Assembly (NCBI GenBank): GCA_902767385.1
Contig: CACXHA010000016.1
Span: 1-12,331, forward strand
Length of the DNA: 12,331 nucleotides
Source: an uncultured Elusimicrobium sp.
Lineage (GTDB): Bacteria > Elusimicrobiota > Elusimicrobia > Elusimicrobiales > Elusimicrobiaceae
Direction of reading: 5' to 3'
The position numbers and the translations under genes are program-made. Below are positions 1 through 6,303 of this stretch, piece after piece. Position 1 is the stretch's first letter. Each line of letters begins with the position of its first letter. The notes below the pieces were generated by a model. It was not told the origin of the DNA and searched no databases. It saw nothing but the letters and a program-made list of their open reading frames with translations.

Positions 1-1699
1 GTATATCCATGGCCGGCGCAATACTTAAGTGCGGAGCTAAGTAACTTAGTGCCACTACAAGTATTACCAAAGCCCCCCCTAGAAGGCCTTGCGGAACTGA
101 GCGGTTATAGGTGAAACAAAAACCGATAGCCCACACCAAGGCAATTACTAGGTAACATAAGTAATATTCCGGCGTGAATAAAAATTGCATGATATGGCTT
201 GTATCCAAAAATGAATTTTGCGGAGTGAATAATCCTGCCATATAAGAAACTACAACCAAAAACAGCAACGAGAGCGTAGCATGCGCGTATTCCTTAATAG
301 CAGCAGATGCACATACCAGTACAAGCATTAGAACAGATAGTGCCATAAAAACCAGCTGATTGGGCGCATATTGTTCTGCCATAAACGGATTAATCAAGTT
401 TTGCAATAATCCATCTTGCGGTAATACATGCACGGAACAAATTGTTCCTAGGCGGAAGGTAACGTAAGATACTAATAGCGTAAATAACGCAAATGCAGGT
501 AGTTTAACAAAAGCATTGACCCACATTTTTTTTATTTTTTGTAGCTGCGTTTTCATTTTTTCTTGCAAAGGCGAATCGGCCGGGTTGCTATAGGTGTTTA
601 TTGTCTTTGTTTGGTTAGCTTGCGGTAAATTAACAGAAACCGGTGCCTCTTTGGAGGGAGTGGCGTTGGGAACTACTACCGCCGCATCTATGGAAGGCAA
701 CATAGACAATTTAGAGGAAGAGGAAGAAGATTTGAGCTTCTTTTCAGCTTGCCGTTGTTGTTTGATGGTGTCTGTTGGAAATTTCTCTTCTTTTACAATT
801 TTAAGAGAAGAATCTTCACTTAAATTAATAGAAGAGTCTTTTTTAAGACGCAGTCGGTCCCCCGCACGCATTTTTTGAAAATATACGTAGGCCTCCTTTG
901 CGGTTTGGAAACGGTCTTCCGGTTTTTTGCTCATGAATTTTTGGATAGCTCCTGCCAACCAAGCGGGGATGTCCGGGCGTAGTTTAGCGGGATTGGGGAC
1001 CGGATCATTGATATGTTTTTGGATAATTTCCATGGAGTTTTTCCCGTTATAAGGGAATTGCCCGGTCAGTATATAATATAAGCTGGCACCAACGGAATAT
1101 AAGTCAACGCGGGTATCCAAATCGCGTCCTAAGGCTTGTTCTGGTGCAATAAAATAGGCAGTACCAGCTAGTTCGGTCGTTTTGGTAGAGTTGGTATCTT
1201 TGTTTACTTTTTTGGCGATACCGAAGTCTACAATTTTGGGTTGCATATCAGCTGTGATTAAAATGTTAGAAGGTTTAATATCCCGGTGAATAATGCCTTT
1301 GGAGTGAGCAGCATCTAGACCCAGTAAAATCCCTTCAAACCAGTCCAAAATGGTGTTTAAGGGGATATTTTTCTGTTTTTTTATGATTTGGGAAAGAGTT
1401 TGCCCTTCTACATAGGACATAACAATAAAATAATATCCTCTTTCTTTTCCTACGTTATATACTTGTACAATATTGGGGTGTTCTAGTTCGGCAATGGCGC
1501 GTGCTTCGGTTAAAAAGAGTTCTACCGCTTTTTTGTCATTGGTCAAAGAAGGACTTAAAATTTTTACACACACAATGCGGTCCAACGCTTTGTGACGAGC
1601 TTTGTAAACGGATCCCATTCCGCCCATTGCTACTTTTTGCAAGATCTCACAGCCTGAAATTTGCTGTCCTATTAAGGAAGGTTGTTGTTCTTCTGCCAT
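1..1699 (-). CDS. Membrane-anchored eukaryote-like serine/threonine protein kinase, 3' end outside the window (partial)
   Basis: The minus-strand frame opens at ATG 1697-1699 and stays open for 566 codons to the left edge, so the C-terminus is missing. A complete Hanks-type kinase domain spans about residues 16-275. It has a glycine-rich loop MGGMGSV (25-31), the ATP-binding lysine in CVKIL (K46), a likely alpha-C glutamate E65, the catalytic loop HRDIKPSN (138-145), DFG (158-160) and APE (185-187). All catalytic residues are present, so it should be an active RD kinase that phosphorylates Ser/Thr on unknown targets. A charged, Ser-rich linker (about 280-390, with a run of six Ser near 325) leads to at least five hydrophobic helices (about 402-420, 448-468, 474-491, 512-531, 538-556). 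The kinase would therefore sit in the cytoplasm on a multi-pass membrane anchor. Bacterial PknB-type kinases usually have one helix and extracellular PASTA repeats; nothing like PASTA is seen here. A purine-rich AAAGGGGA precedes the start. It is divergent from the PC4-like gene. Confidence 0.93.
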   Translation of the reverse strand, partial: MAEEQQPSLIGQQISGCEILQKVAMGGMGSVYKARHKALDRIVCVKILSPSLTNDKKAVELFLTEARAIAELEHPNIVQVYNVGKERGYYFIVMSYVEGQTLSQIIKKQKNIPLNTILDWFEGILLGLDAAHSKGIIHRDIKPSNILITADMQPKIVDFGIAKKVNKDTNSTKTTELAGTAYFIAPEQALGRDLDTRVDLYSVGASLYYILTGQFPYNGKNSMEIIQKHINDPVPNPAKLRPDIPAWLAGAIQKFMSKKPEDRFQTAKEAYVYFQKMRAGDRLRLKKDSSINLSEDSSLKIVKEEKFPTDTIKQQRQAEKKLKSSSSSSKLSMLPSIDAAVVVPNATPSKEAPVSVNLPQANQTKTINTYSNPADSPLQEKMKTQLQKIKKMWVNAFVKLPAFALFTLLVSYVTFRLGTICSVHVLPQDGLLQNLINPFMAEQYAPNQLVFMALSVLMLVLVCASAAIKEYAHATLSLLFLVVVSYMAGLFTPQNSFLDTSHIMQFLFTPEYYLCYLVIALVWAIGFCFTYNRSVPQGLLGGALVILVVALSYLAPHLSIAPAMDI

Positions 1700-1729
1700 A
1701 AATTCCCCTTTCTGTTTGGTAGAAATATC

Positions 1730-1777
1730 TTGATTTTCTACTGTACAAGCATTAGAATATACTATAGGTATAATACC
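1730..1777. promoter_or_regulatory. Divergent promoter region between the kinase and PC4-like genes
   Basis: On the + strand TTGATT (1730-1735) and TAGAAT (1753-1758) are separated by 17 bp, a good sigma-70-type match. A second perfect -10, TATAAT (1769-1774), lies inside the dyad GGTATAATACC (1767-1777). The same dyad reads TATTAT on the minus strand (1775-1770), so it could serve as a -10 for the kinase gene too. No convincing -35 accompanies either orientation of the dyad. The assignment rests on motif matching only. Confidence 0.45.
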
Positions 1778-1822
1778 ATATTTTAAAGGGTTGAGGCAGT
1801 ATTTTTTTGCGAGGGTTTATTT

Positions 1823-2284
1823 ATGTTAGAAAGTAGTTTCATTTTACTGCGGGAATTAGGGGTCTTACAAGTCGGTGAGCAGGAAGAAATACGGTTTTCC
1901 ATAGACGCCTATCGCGGGTATCGGTATGTATCGGTACGCCGGTATATTAAAACAGACGGTTTTAGTGGCCCCACCCGCGACGGGGTTACCTTAACGCCGG
2001 AAATTGTCCGGGCCTTGGTTCCTATGCTGCTGGCTTTGCCTGATGATGAAAAACAACTTAAGTTAGGCACGATAGGGAAATTTGCTAAACGGCCCGGAAT
2101 TTGTGTGGTAGCAACGATTCGTGAATTTAGAGGGGCCCGCGGATTGGAGCTACGCAGTTGGAGTCAAGAAAAAGGATGGAGTAAAAACGGCATTTGGCTA
2201 GCGCTAACGCACTGGGCGGAGATTCGCGAATTATTTAAAAATGCGTTGGCCGCAATTGATGAAGTGCCTGATATAGATTTTTAA
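1823..2284 (+). CDS. Protein with two tandem PC4-like (transcriptional coactivator p15) units
   Basis: The 153-residue product contains two segments that each resemble the PC4/Sub1 single-strand nucleic-acid-binding fold (p15 family): a beta-sheet with an R-G turn, a basic strand, then a helix. Unit A is about residues 22-70 (DAYRGYRYVSVRRY, then GVTLTPEIVRALVPML). Unit B is about 92-140 (REFRGARGLELRSW, then GIWLALTHWAEIRELF). The second matches the family pattern better, including the W-x-E-I-x-E-L helix. PC4 proteins normally carry one such unit and dimerise to form the binding groove, so two in one chain suggests an intramolecular dimer that binds ssDNA or RNA. The start is supported by GAGGG (1811-1815), 7 nt before the ATG. 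The gene is monocistronic and ends at the terminator 2305-2334. The family call is by motif reading; a regulatory role in transcription is inference. Confidence 0.75.
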   Translation: MLESSFILLRELGVLQVGEQEEIRFSIDAYRGYRYVSVRRYIKTDGFSGPTRDGVTLTPEIVRALVPMLLALPDDEKQLKLGTIGKFAKRPGICVVATIREFRGARGLELRSWSQEKGWSKNGIWLALTHWAEIRELFKNALAAIDEVPDIDF

Positions 2285-2304
2285 AAATAGGATTGAAAAT
2301 GTAA

Positions 2305-2334
2305 AAACGCCCCGGTTTTAAGTCCGGGGCGTTT
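2305..2334. terminator. Bidirectional intrinsic terminator between convergent genes
   Basis: An 11-bp perfect stem (2305-2315 with 2324-2334, AAACGCCCCGG / CCGGGGCGTTT) encloses an 8-nt loop. The minus-strand reading is followed by a T-rich tract (GTTTTTAC) and the plus-strand reading by GGTTTT. It ends the PC4-like gene on one side and the waaA-GT9 operon on the other. Confidence 0.9.
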
Positions 2335-2349
2335 GGTTTTGTGTGTACA

Positions 2350-3873
2350 TTACATTTTTAGCATTTCTTTGGCATTTTTAAAGACTTCATCGGGTGTGAT
2401 GTCCTTCATGCACTTAAAGTGCCCCAAAGGACATTTTTTTCCGCCATGTAACGCGCAGGGGCGGCACTCTAAATTTTTAACTTCCATAACACGGTGACCT
2501 TGCCCATAGGGGAAGAATCCCAGTTCGCGCGTGGTAGGCCCAAAGATAGCTAACGTGGGCACTTCAAAGGCGGTGGCAATGTGCATGGGACCCGAGTCAT
2601 TAGTAATGAACAGTTTAAAGTGTTTCATAAGGGCCATCAGGTCAGCCAGACTGGTTTTCCCGCACAGGCTTGCGGCGTGTCCTTTAGCCAGTTGGCAAAT
2701 TTTCTCGCCCAAGTCCGTATCTTGTTTTCCCCCGCCTACCAGCACTACTTGTACGCCCAGTTCGGTTTGTAGTTTGGAAATTAGTTCTACAAAATATTCC
2801 ATCGGCCAACATTTGGTAGGCCAGGCAGAGCCAGCGTGGATTCCCACTAACGGTTTGCCTTCTAAATTAAAGTCCTTTAAAAGGCGCGCCACATTTTCTT
2901 CGGCGGAAGGAGTAAAGGACATGGATAATTTTTCTCCACCAAATTGCTCTTTGGCAATTCCTTGCAATAAAGACAGGTTGCGTTCTGCATCGTGAATCAT
3001 CCAGTTAAACGGAACGGTTTTGGTGTATAAGAACCACCCTTCGCTGGAGGTGAATCCAATACGTATTTTAACGCCGGAAAGCCAGGCAATTAAGGCACTT
3101 CTAAAACTACGGTGCGGTACGAGTAAAATGTCAATGCCGGATTTTTTAATGGCGCGGGCCGTTTTCCATACGCCGGCAATTTTGTTCCATCCGCGTTTGT
3201 CGTTTAAAATGACTTCGGCCACTTCGGGCAGCGGTTTAAAAATATCTTCCGTCTGCGGACGGGTAATGACCACAATTTTGGTGTCCGGGAATAATTTTTT
3301 GGTTTTTTGAATAAGTGGGGTGGTCAACACACTATCGCCGATAAACGACGTTTGGAAAATCCCAATTTTGTTAATTTTCCGTCCGATTGTTTCGGTATGG
3401 CGGTAGGCCCAGTCACCCAGTTTGGGTTCGGTATATTTTACCGGAATATTCCAGGCTTTAAGTGCCTCTAAATATTTTTCAAGGGTATGTTTTTCCAGTA
3501 CGGGTGAACTTTTGTGAAATTTCACAAAAATACGGCGGGCTAGCGTGTGTTTATCGTAGCGGGCCCGGTTGGGGATATTGGAAAACCAACCGATTAAAAT
3601 ACTTTTAAACGTGGCATGTAAATCTAAGTAATGCGTATAATGGCCGGCGCGTACCTGGCGGATAATTCCCCAAATACTCTTTTTGGCCACCAAAATTTCG
3701 TCAATATCCGGGTGCCCGGCTAACGCTTGCGAAAACGCCGGTTTTACCAAAAGGGTAATGCGTGCGTTGGGCCAAGCCGCCTTGATATTCTTGTAAACAG
3801 GAGAGGAGAGCACAATATCCCCTAGCGAAGATAAACGCACAACTAAGATATTAGGATTGTTTTTGGTGTTCAT
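2350..3873 (-). CDS. GT9 (ADP-heptose:LPS heptosyltransferase) family protein with a duplicated N-terminal half-domain
   Basis: The C-terminal ~340 residues form a full GT9 glycosyltransferase. It starts IGIFQTSFIGDSVLTTPL (about residue 170), followed later by GSAWPTKCWP, then NDSGPMHIATAFEVPTLAIF. A Cys-rich tail (C-x2-C, then two more Cys) is common in this family. Ahead of it lies a second, separate N-terminal Rossmann half (about residues 9-165, beginning ILVVRLSSLGDIVLSSPV). It ends at the interdomain linker and lacks the sugar-nucleotide-binding half. The protein therefore holds one and a half GT9 units. The likely role is adding heptose to the Kdo core made with the help of WaaA, on the cytoplasmic face of the inner membrane; donor and acceptor are not proven. 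I chose the ATG at 3873, 12 nt after GGGAG; a TTG at 3882 (three codons longer, 3 nt after it) is the alternative. The gene overlaps the end of waaA by 23 bp, implying translational coupling. Confidence 0.88.
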   Translation of the reverse strand: MNTKNNPNILVVRLSSLGDIVLSSPVYKNIKAAWPNARITLLVKPAFSQALAGHPDIDEILVAKKSIWGIIRQVRAGHYTHYLDLHATFKSILIGWFSNIPNRARYDKHTLARRIFVKFHKSSPVLEKHTLEKYLEALKAWNIPVKYTEPKLGDWAYRHTETIGRKINKIGIFQTSFIGDSVLTTPLIQKTKKLFPDTKIVVITRPQTEDIFKPLPEVAEVILNDKRGWNKIAGVWKTARAIKKSGIDILLVPHRSFRSALIAWLSGVKIRIGFTSSEGWFLYTKTVPFNWMIHDAERNLSLLQGIAKEQFGGEKLSMSFTPSAEENVARLLKDFNLEGKPLVGIHAGSAWPTKCWPMEYFVELISKLQTELGVQVVLVGGGKQDTDLGEKICQLAKGHAASLCGKTSLADLMALMKHFKLFITNDSGPMHIATAFEVPTLAIFGPTTRELGFFPYGQGHRVMEVKNLECRPCALHGGKKCPLGHFKCMKDITPDEVFKNAKEMLKM

Positions 3874-5134
3874 AATTTTCAATTACTCCCTTAATTTTGT
3901 CCGTAGCTCCTTTAAAACTAAGTGCGGTTTGCCGGGCTTTTTGGTTCATATTATCCAGTTGTTCTCGGTCTGCCAGTAGCCGCAGGACGGTTTCTTTAAA
4001 ATTTGTTTCATTTACAAGCACTCCGCCTCCATTTTCCAATAAAGCGTGGGCGGTATCGGGGGTGTTATAAAAATGCTTTCCAAACAAAACGGTTTTTCCC
4101 AAAATGGCAGGTTCTAATAAATTGTGGGCCCCGCGCGGCGCGATGCTCCCCCCCACAAAGGTAAGCGTGGCACAAGCATAAAGGGATTGTAACCAACCCA
4201 TCGTATCTGCGCACAGGATATCGATGTTTTTATCAAAATTATTTTGGCTCAAAAAAGCGTAGTGTAAATTGCGTTGTTCCAGCGTATGATTAATTTCATT
4301 TTTGCGTTCCAAGTGACGAGGGGCAAAGATGATTTTAGTACCCGTTTTTAAAATGTCCGGTGCGGCGCGGAAAAGCAGCGTTTCTTCTTGCGGGTGTGTG
4401 CTTCCTAGTACAAAAATGGGGTGTCCCATCCATCCCAACTTGCTCAAAAGTTCTTTGACGGCATCTACTTTGGAAGGTTGATCGGATAAAGTATCATATT
4501 TAACGTTCCCGCAGACAAAAATTTTATCAGGTGCTATTCCCAACAGTTCGTAGCGTTTGGCGGCATCTTTACTTTGCAAAGCCGCAAACGCAATTGGGGA
4601 CAGGACTTTTTTAAATAAAGGTTTTACCCAACAGTAAGCCCGGGCGGATTTTTTACTGATGCGCCCGTTAATAAGGGCAAACGGCACGCTTTGCCGGTTG
4701 GCGGCCCATAGCATGTTGGGCCAAATTTCGCGTTCCACAACAAATAAACGGTATGGCTGCGCGTGTTTGATAAAAAGATAACAGGAAGGGTAAAAATCAA
4801 GAGGAGCCAGAAAAGTAGCTGTAATGTCCGGGTTTTTAAGGGCGGCTTCTTTACCGGCTTGTGTGGACGTGGTAACCAGAACGGGTTTTTTATAAAAAGA
4901 CTTCAGTTGGCTGATAAGTCCTTTCATGGCGTTTACTTCCCCTACGCTTGCACAATGAAACCAAAGGGCTTGTTGCGGGATGCCGGAAGGGGCTGTCAGC
5001 CCAAAACGCTCTTTGAGTTCAGCGTATAAGTGCCCCAATACCCGCCTCCTGGGAGAGAAGAAAAAGCTTAATAACACTCCCAATGCGACAAACGGGAAGG
5101 CAAAATTTGTTATGAGTAATAAACCCAGTCCCAT
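3851..5134 (-). CDS. waaA: 3-deoxy-D-manno-octulosonic acid (Kdo) transferase
   Basis: WaaA/KdtA (GT30) transfers Kdo from CMP-Kdo to lipid A precursors at the cytoplasmic side of the inner membrane. The 427-residue length is typical. A hydrophobic N-terminal anchor (residues 2-26) precedes RRRVLGHLYAELKERFG. Then come WFHCASVGEVN (58-68, with the family's catalytic Glu in SVGE, E66), VEREIWPN (133-140), GNVKYD, GSTHPQEE, FAPRHLER and GGSIAPRGAHNLLEPA, the hallmark C-terminal donor-site motif. No key motif is missing. The ATG at 5134 is the only usable start: the frame upstream has no ATG, GTG or TTG as far as the next gene's promoter. No Shine-Dalgarno sequence precedes it, whereas a -10 box lies just upstream, suggesting a leaderless mRNA. 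It is first gene of a two-gene LPS core operon with the GT9 gene. Whether it adds one or several Kdo residues cannot be read from sequence. Confidence 0.96.
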   Translation of the reverse strand: MGLGLLLITNFAFPFVALGVLLSFFFSPRRRVLGHLYAELKERFGLTAPSGIPQQALWFHCASVGEVNAMKGLISQLKSFYKKPVLVTTSTQAGKEAALKNPDITATFLAPLDFYPSCYLFIKHAQPYRLFVVEREIWPNMLWAANRQSVPFALINGRISKKSARAYCWVKPLFKKVLSPIAFAALQSKDAAKRYELLGIAPDKIFVCGNVKYDTLSDQPSKVDAVKELLSKLGWMGHPIFVLGSTHPQEETLLFRAAPDILKTGTKIIFAPRHLERKNEINHTLEQRNLHYAFLSQNNFDKNIDILCADTMGWLQSLYACATLTFVGGSIAPRGAHNLLEPAILGKTVLFGKHFYNTPDTAHALLENGGGVLVNETNFKETVLRLLADREQLDNMNQKARQTALSFKGATDKIKGVIENYEHQKQS

Positions 5135-5140
5135 ACTATC

Positions 5141-5146
5141 ATTATA
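5141..5146 (-). promoter_or_regulatory. Candidate -10 box of waaA, 6 nt from the start codon
   Basis: The minus strand reads TATAAT, then GATAGT, then the waaA ATG. A perfect -10 at this spacing puts the expected transcription start at or within a base of the ATG. No good -35 is found at 16-18 bp upstream. Confidence 0.5.
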
Positions 5147-5187
5147 TGATATTTTCTTTCCTTGTGCGGTTGAAGTGCAAAAGAATC

Positions 5188-5216
5188 TTGTTTTTGTAAC
5201 GAATTTTAGATATACT
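5188..5216 (+). promoter_or_regulatory. Sigma-70-type promoter of the secreted-protein gene
   Basis: TTGTTT (5188-5193) and TATACT (5211-5216) are separated by 17 bp. The expected start near 5223 gives a leader of about 38 nt containing the ribosome binding site AGAGGA. It is divergent from the waaA promoter. Confidence 0.65.
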
Positions 5217-5260
5217 AAATAGAGTCTTTGTCTTTTAGTGTTTTATTACAGAGGAATTTT

Positions 5261-5893
5261 ATGAAACGAAAAGTTATCTTGCTTGGGTTGTTGGTGGTGG
5301 GAGTAAATGTTTCGGCGGCCCCTACGGAGTTTCAGTTTGTGTCTACTTTGTCTGCTCCGGTGGCTTCTTTTAAAGAAGTGGAAACAAAGGAAAGCAAACC
5401 GGTGAAGATTAATAGTGGGGCAGAAATGAATATTGGGTCTAGTGTTGCTTCCAAAGGAACGGTTAAATTGAATAACAAAGCATTGGTAACGCGTTTATAC
5501 ATGGAAGATAAAACTGTTTTGGAAGTAGTCAACGGAAGAGTATGGACAGTTGGGCAACTCTATGTGGGAACTAGTGGGGACGTATCTCCGCAAAATTTAC
5601 TGGTTTCTACGTTAAATATCGGTGATGCCCAACACCAAAATACATCATTAACTTTAGATGCCAATACTATGAAAACGGAGGGCAACGTAATTGCAAAAAC
5701 CGTTACGGTTACCGGCGAGTTAGATGTTAATGATTCCGGCCATCCTGAAAATCGATTTGTGTTTGGCAAAAATGGTACGGGGGGTGGTACGGGGGACGCA
5801 AGTTTTGCCTCTCCCATCGCTCGAACACAGACCGAAATAAATGTAAGGCATACCCCCGAAGCTGTTTCGGCTATACTCAGGACGGGCAACTAA
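5261..5893 (+). CDS. Small secreted, beta-rich protein of unknown function
   Basis: I do not recognise a family. The 210-residue product starts with a clear Sec signal peptide: KRK, a hydrophobic core LLGLLVVGVNV, and a likely cleavage after VSA or SAA (residue 19/20). There is no lipobox Cys and no second membrane segment, so the mature protein should be periplasmic, surface-attached or released. The mature part is rich in Thr, Val, Asn and Gly, with short alternating strands (GTVKLNN, TLNIGD, SLTLDAN, TVTVTGELDVND). That suggests stacked beta-strands or a beta-solenoid like adhesin passenger domains. A Gly-rich loop (about 173-179) precedes a less regular C-terminus. The ATG at 5261 follows AGAGGA at good spacing; a TTG at 5228 would add 11 residues ahead of the signal peptide and is unlikely. 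The gene has its own promoter and terminator, so it is a single transcription unit. Confidence 0.8.
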   Translation: MKRKVILLGLLVVGVNVSAAPTEFQFVSTLSAPVASFKEVETKESKPVKINSGAEMNIGSSVASKGTVKLNNKALVTRLYMEDKTVLEVVNGRVWTVGQLYVGTSGDVSPQNLLVSTLNIGDAQHQNTSLTLDANTMKTEGNVIAKTVTVTGELDVNDSGHPENRFVFGKNGTGGGTGDASFASPIARTQTEINVRHTPEAVSAILRTGN

Positions 5894-5913
5894 TTTGTTT
5901 ACTTTGAACCGAT

Positions 5914-5948
5914 AAAATTCCCCGGTTCTGTGCGAGCCGGGGAATTTT
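5914..5948 (+). terminator. Intrinsic terminator of the secreted-protein gene
   Basis: AAAATTCCCCGG (5914-5925) pairs with CCGGGGAATTTT (5937-5948), a 12-bp stem. Three further inner pairs (one G-U) leave a 5-nt loop. A T run to 5950 follows. It lies 21 nt after the stop codon. Confidence 0.92.
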
Positions 5949-5960
5949 TTATTGTTAATT

Positions 5961-5990
5961 GACAACCCCGTGCTAGGCCCGGGGTCCAGT
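5961..5990. repeat. GC-rich palindromic element
   Basis: ACCCCG (5965-5970) and CGGGGT (5980-5985) form a stem around TGCTAGGCC, with a possible inner GC/GC pairing. The layout (GAC...CCCCG...CGGGG...) resembles the two repeat copies further right, but the match is too loose to be sure it is the same family. There is no T tract, so it is not a terminator. Confidence 0.45.
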
Positions 5991-6048
5991 ATAGCTTTAA
6001 CGATGAACAGGTTGTTAAAAATAATTTTGTGTAGTGATAAAATAAGGT

Positions 6049-6080
6049 GTCATTCTCGAGGAATGTTGTCGGGAATCTAC
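6049..6080 (+). repeat. Short palindromic repeat, copy 1
   Basis: It begins GTCATTCTCGAG and ends TGTCGGGAATCTAC. It shares GTCATYCYCRAG at one end and TGTCGGGRATCT at the other with the oppositely oriented copy at 6139-6172, with the centre diverged. The ends can partly pair to form a hairpin (ATTC.C / G.GAAT). This looks like a REP-like intergenic repeat; genome-wide abundance cannot be seen from one window. Confidence 0.6.
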
Positions 6081-6138
6081 CACATCCGTTTTTACAAGCG
6101 AGTGTAGGCGCTAGTGTTAAACACCGGAAATAAACAGG

Positions 6139-6172
6139 CGCGAGATCCCCGACAGGGGCACTTGGGGATGAC
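6139..6172 (-). repeat. Short palindromic repeat, copy 2 (inverted)
   Basis: Read on the minus strand it begins GTCATCCCCAAG and ends TGTCGGGGATCTCGCG, aligning end to end with copy 1. Its own ends pair well (ATCCCC with GGGGAT). Together the two copies form imperfect inverted ends of a 124-bp unit (6049-6172). No flanking target-site duplication is evident. Confidence 0.6.
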
Positions 6173-6263
6173 CCTTTAAGAGTGGGTACGCGTGTGGCAG
6201 TCTGTTAAGAAGGGCTTTTAGCCCTAGGCTAGTAGGCAAGGGTTTTGCCCGTATTGTGAAAAA

Positions 6264-6282
6264 CCCCCGGCTATGCCGGGGG
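6264..6282 (-). terminator. Intrinsic terminator of the AsmA operon
   Basis: On the minus strand CCCCCGGC, loop ATA, GCCGGGGG is followed by TTTTTCA. The 8-bp all-GC stem lies about 20 nt after the AsmA stop codon. The plus-strand side lacks a T tract, so it acts in one direction. Confidence 0.9.
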
Positions 6283-6303
6283 ACGCTTATTAAACTAAAG
6301 GTT

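Larger units (their letters stand above)
5894..6303. other. 410-bp gene-free stretch rich in hairpins
   Basis: This gap lies between the secreted-protein gene and the convergent AsmA gene. It holds, in order, the + strand terminator (5914-5948), a palindromic element (5961-5990), two inverted copies of a repeat (6049-6080 and 6139-6172), the perfect short dyad GTGTTAAACAC (6114-6124), two small hairpins (6211-6225, 6235-6249) and the minus-strand terminator (6264-6282). No reading frame here has a ribosome binding site or a recognisable product. I see no tRNA, tmRNA, SRP RNA or RNase P signature. Confidence 0.7.

Noticed and set aside
594..878. A 94-codon + strand frame opposite the kinase linker
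   Set aside because: It mirrors the low-complexity Ser-rich linker (giving an acidic run) and has no start signals.
2531..2995. A 154-codon open frame on the + strand inside the GT9 gene
   Set aside because: It is antisense to a well-supported GT9 domain, has no ribosome binding site and no family-like sequence; it is a codon-bias shadow.
5228..5260. TTG at 5228 as the start of the secreted protein
   Set aside because: It lies only about 5 nt from the predicted transcription start and would put 11 residues before the signal peptide; ATG 5261 has a good ribosome binding site.
6111..6127. GTTAAAC at 6117-6123 as part of an integron attC site
   Set aside because: Only one core-like motif is present; there is no matching partner core at attC spacing and no integrase or cassette gene nearby.
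6264..6282. The GC hairpin as a + strand terminator for an RNA in the gap
   Set aside because: There is no T tract on the + strand side; the T tract is on the minus strand, fitting the AsmA operon.
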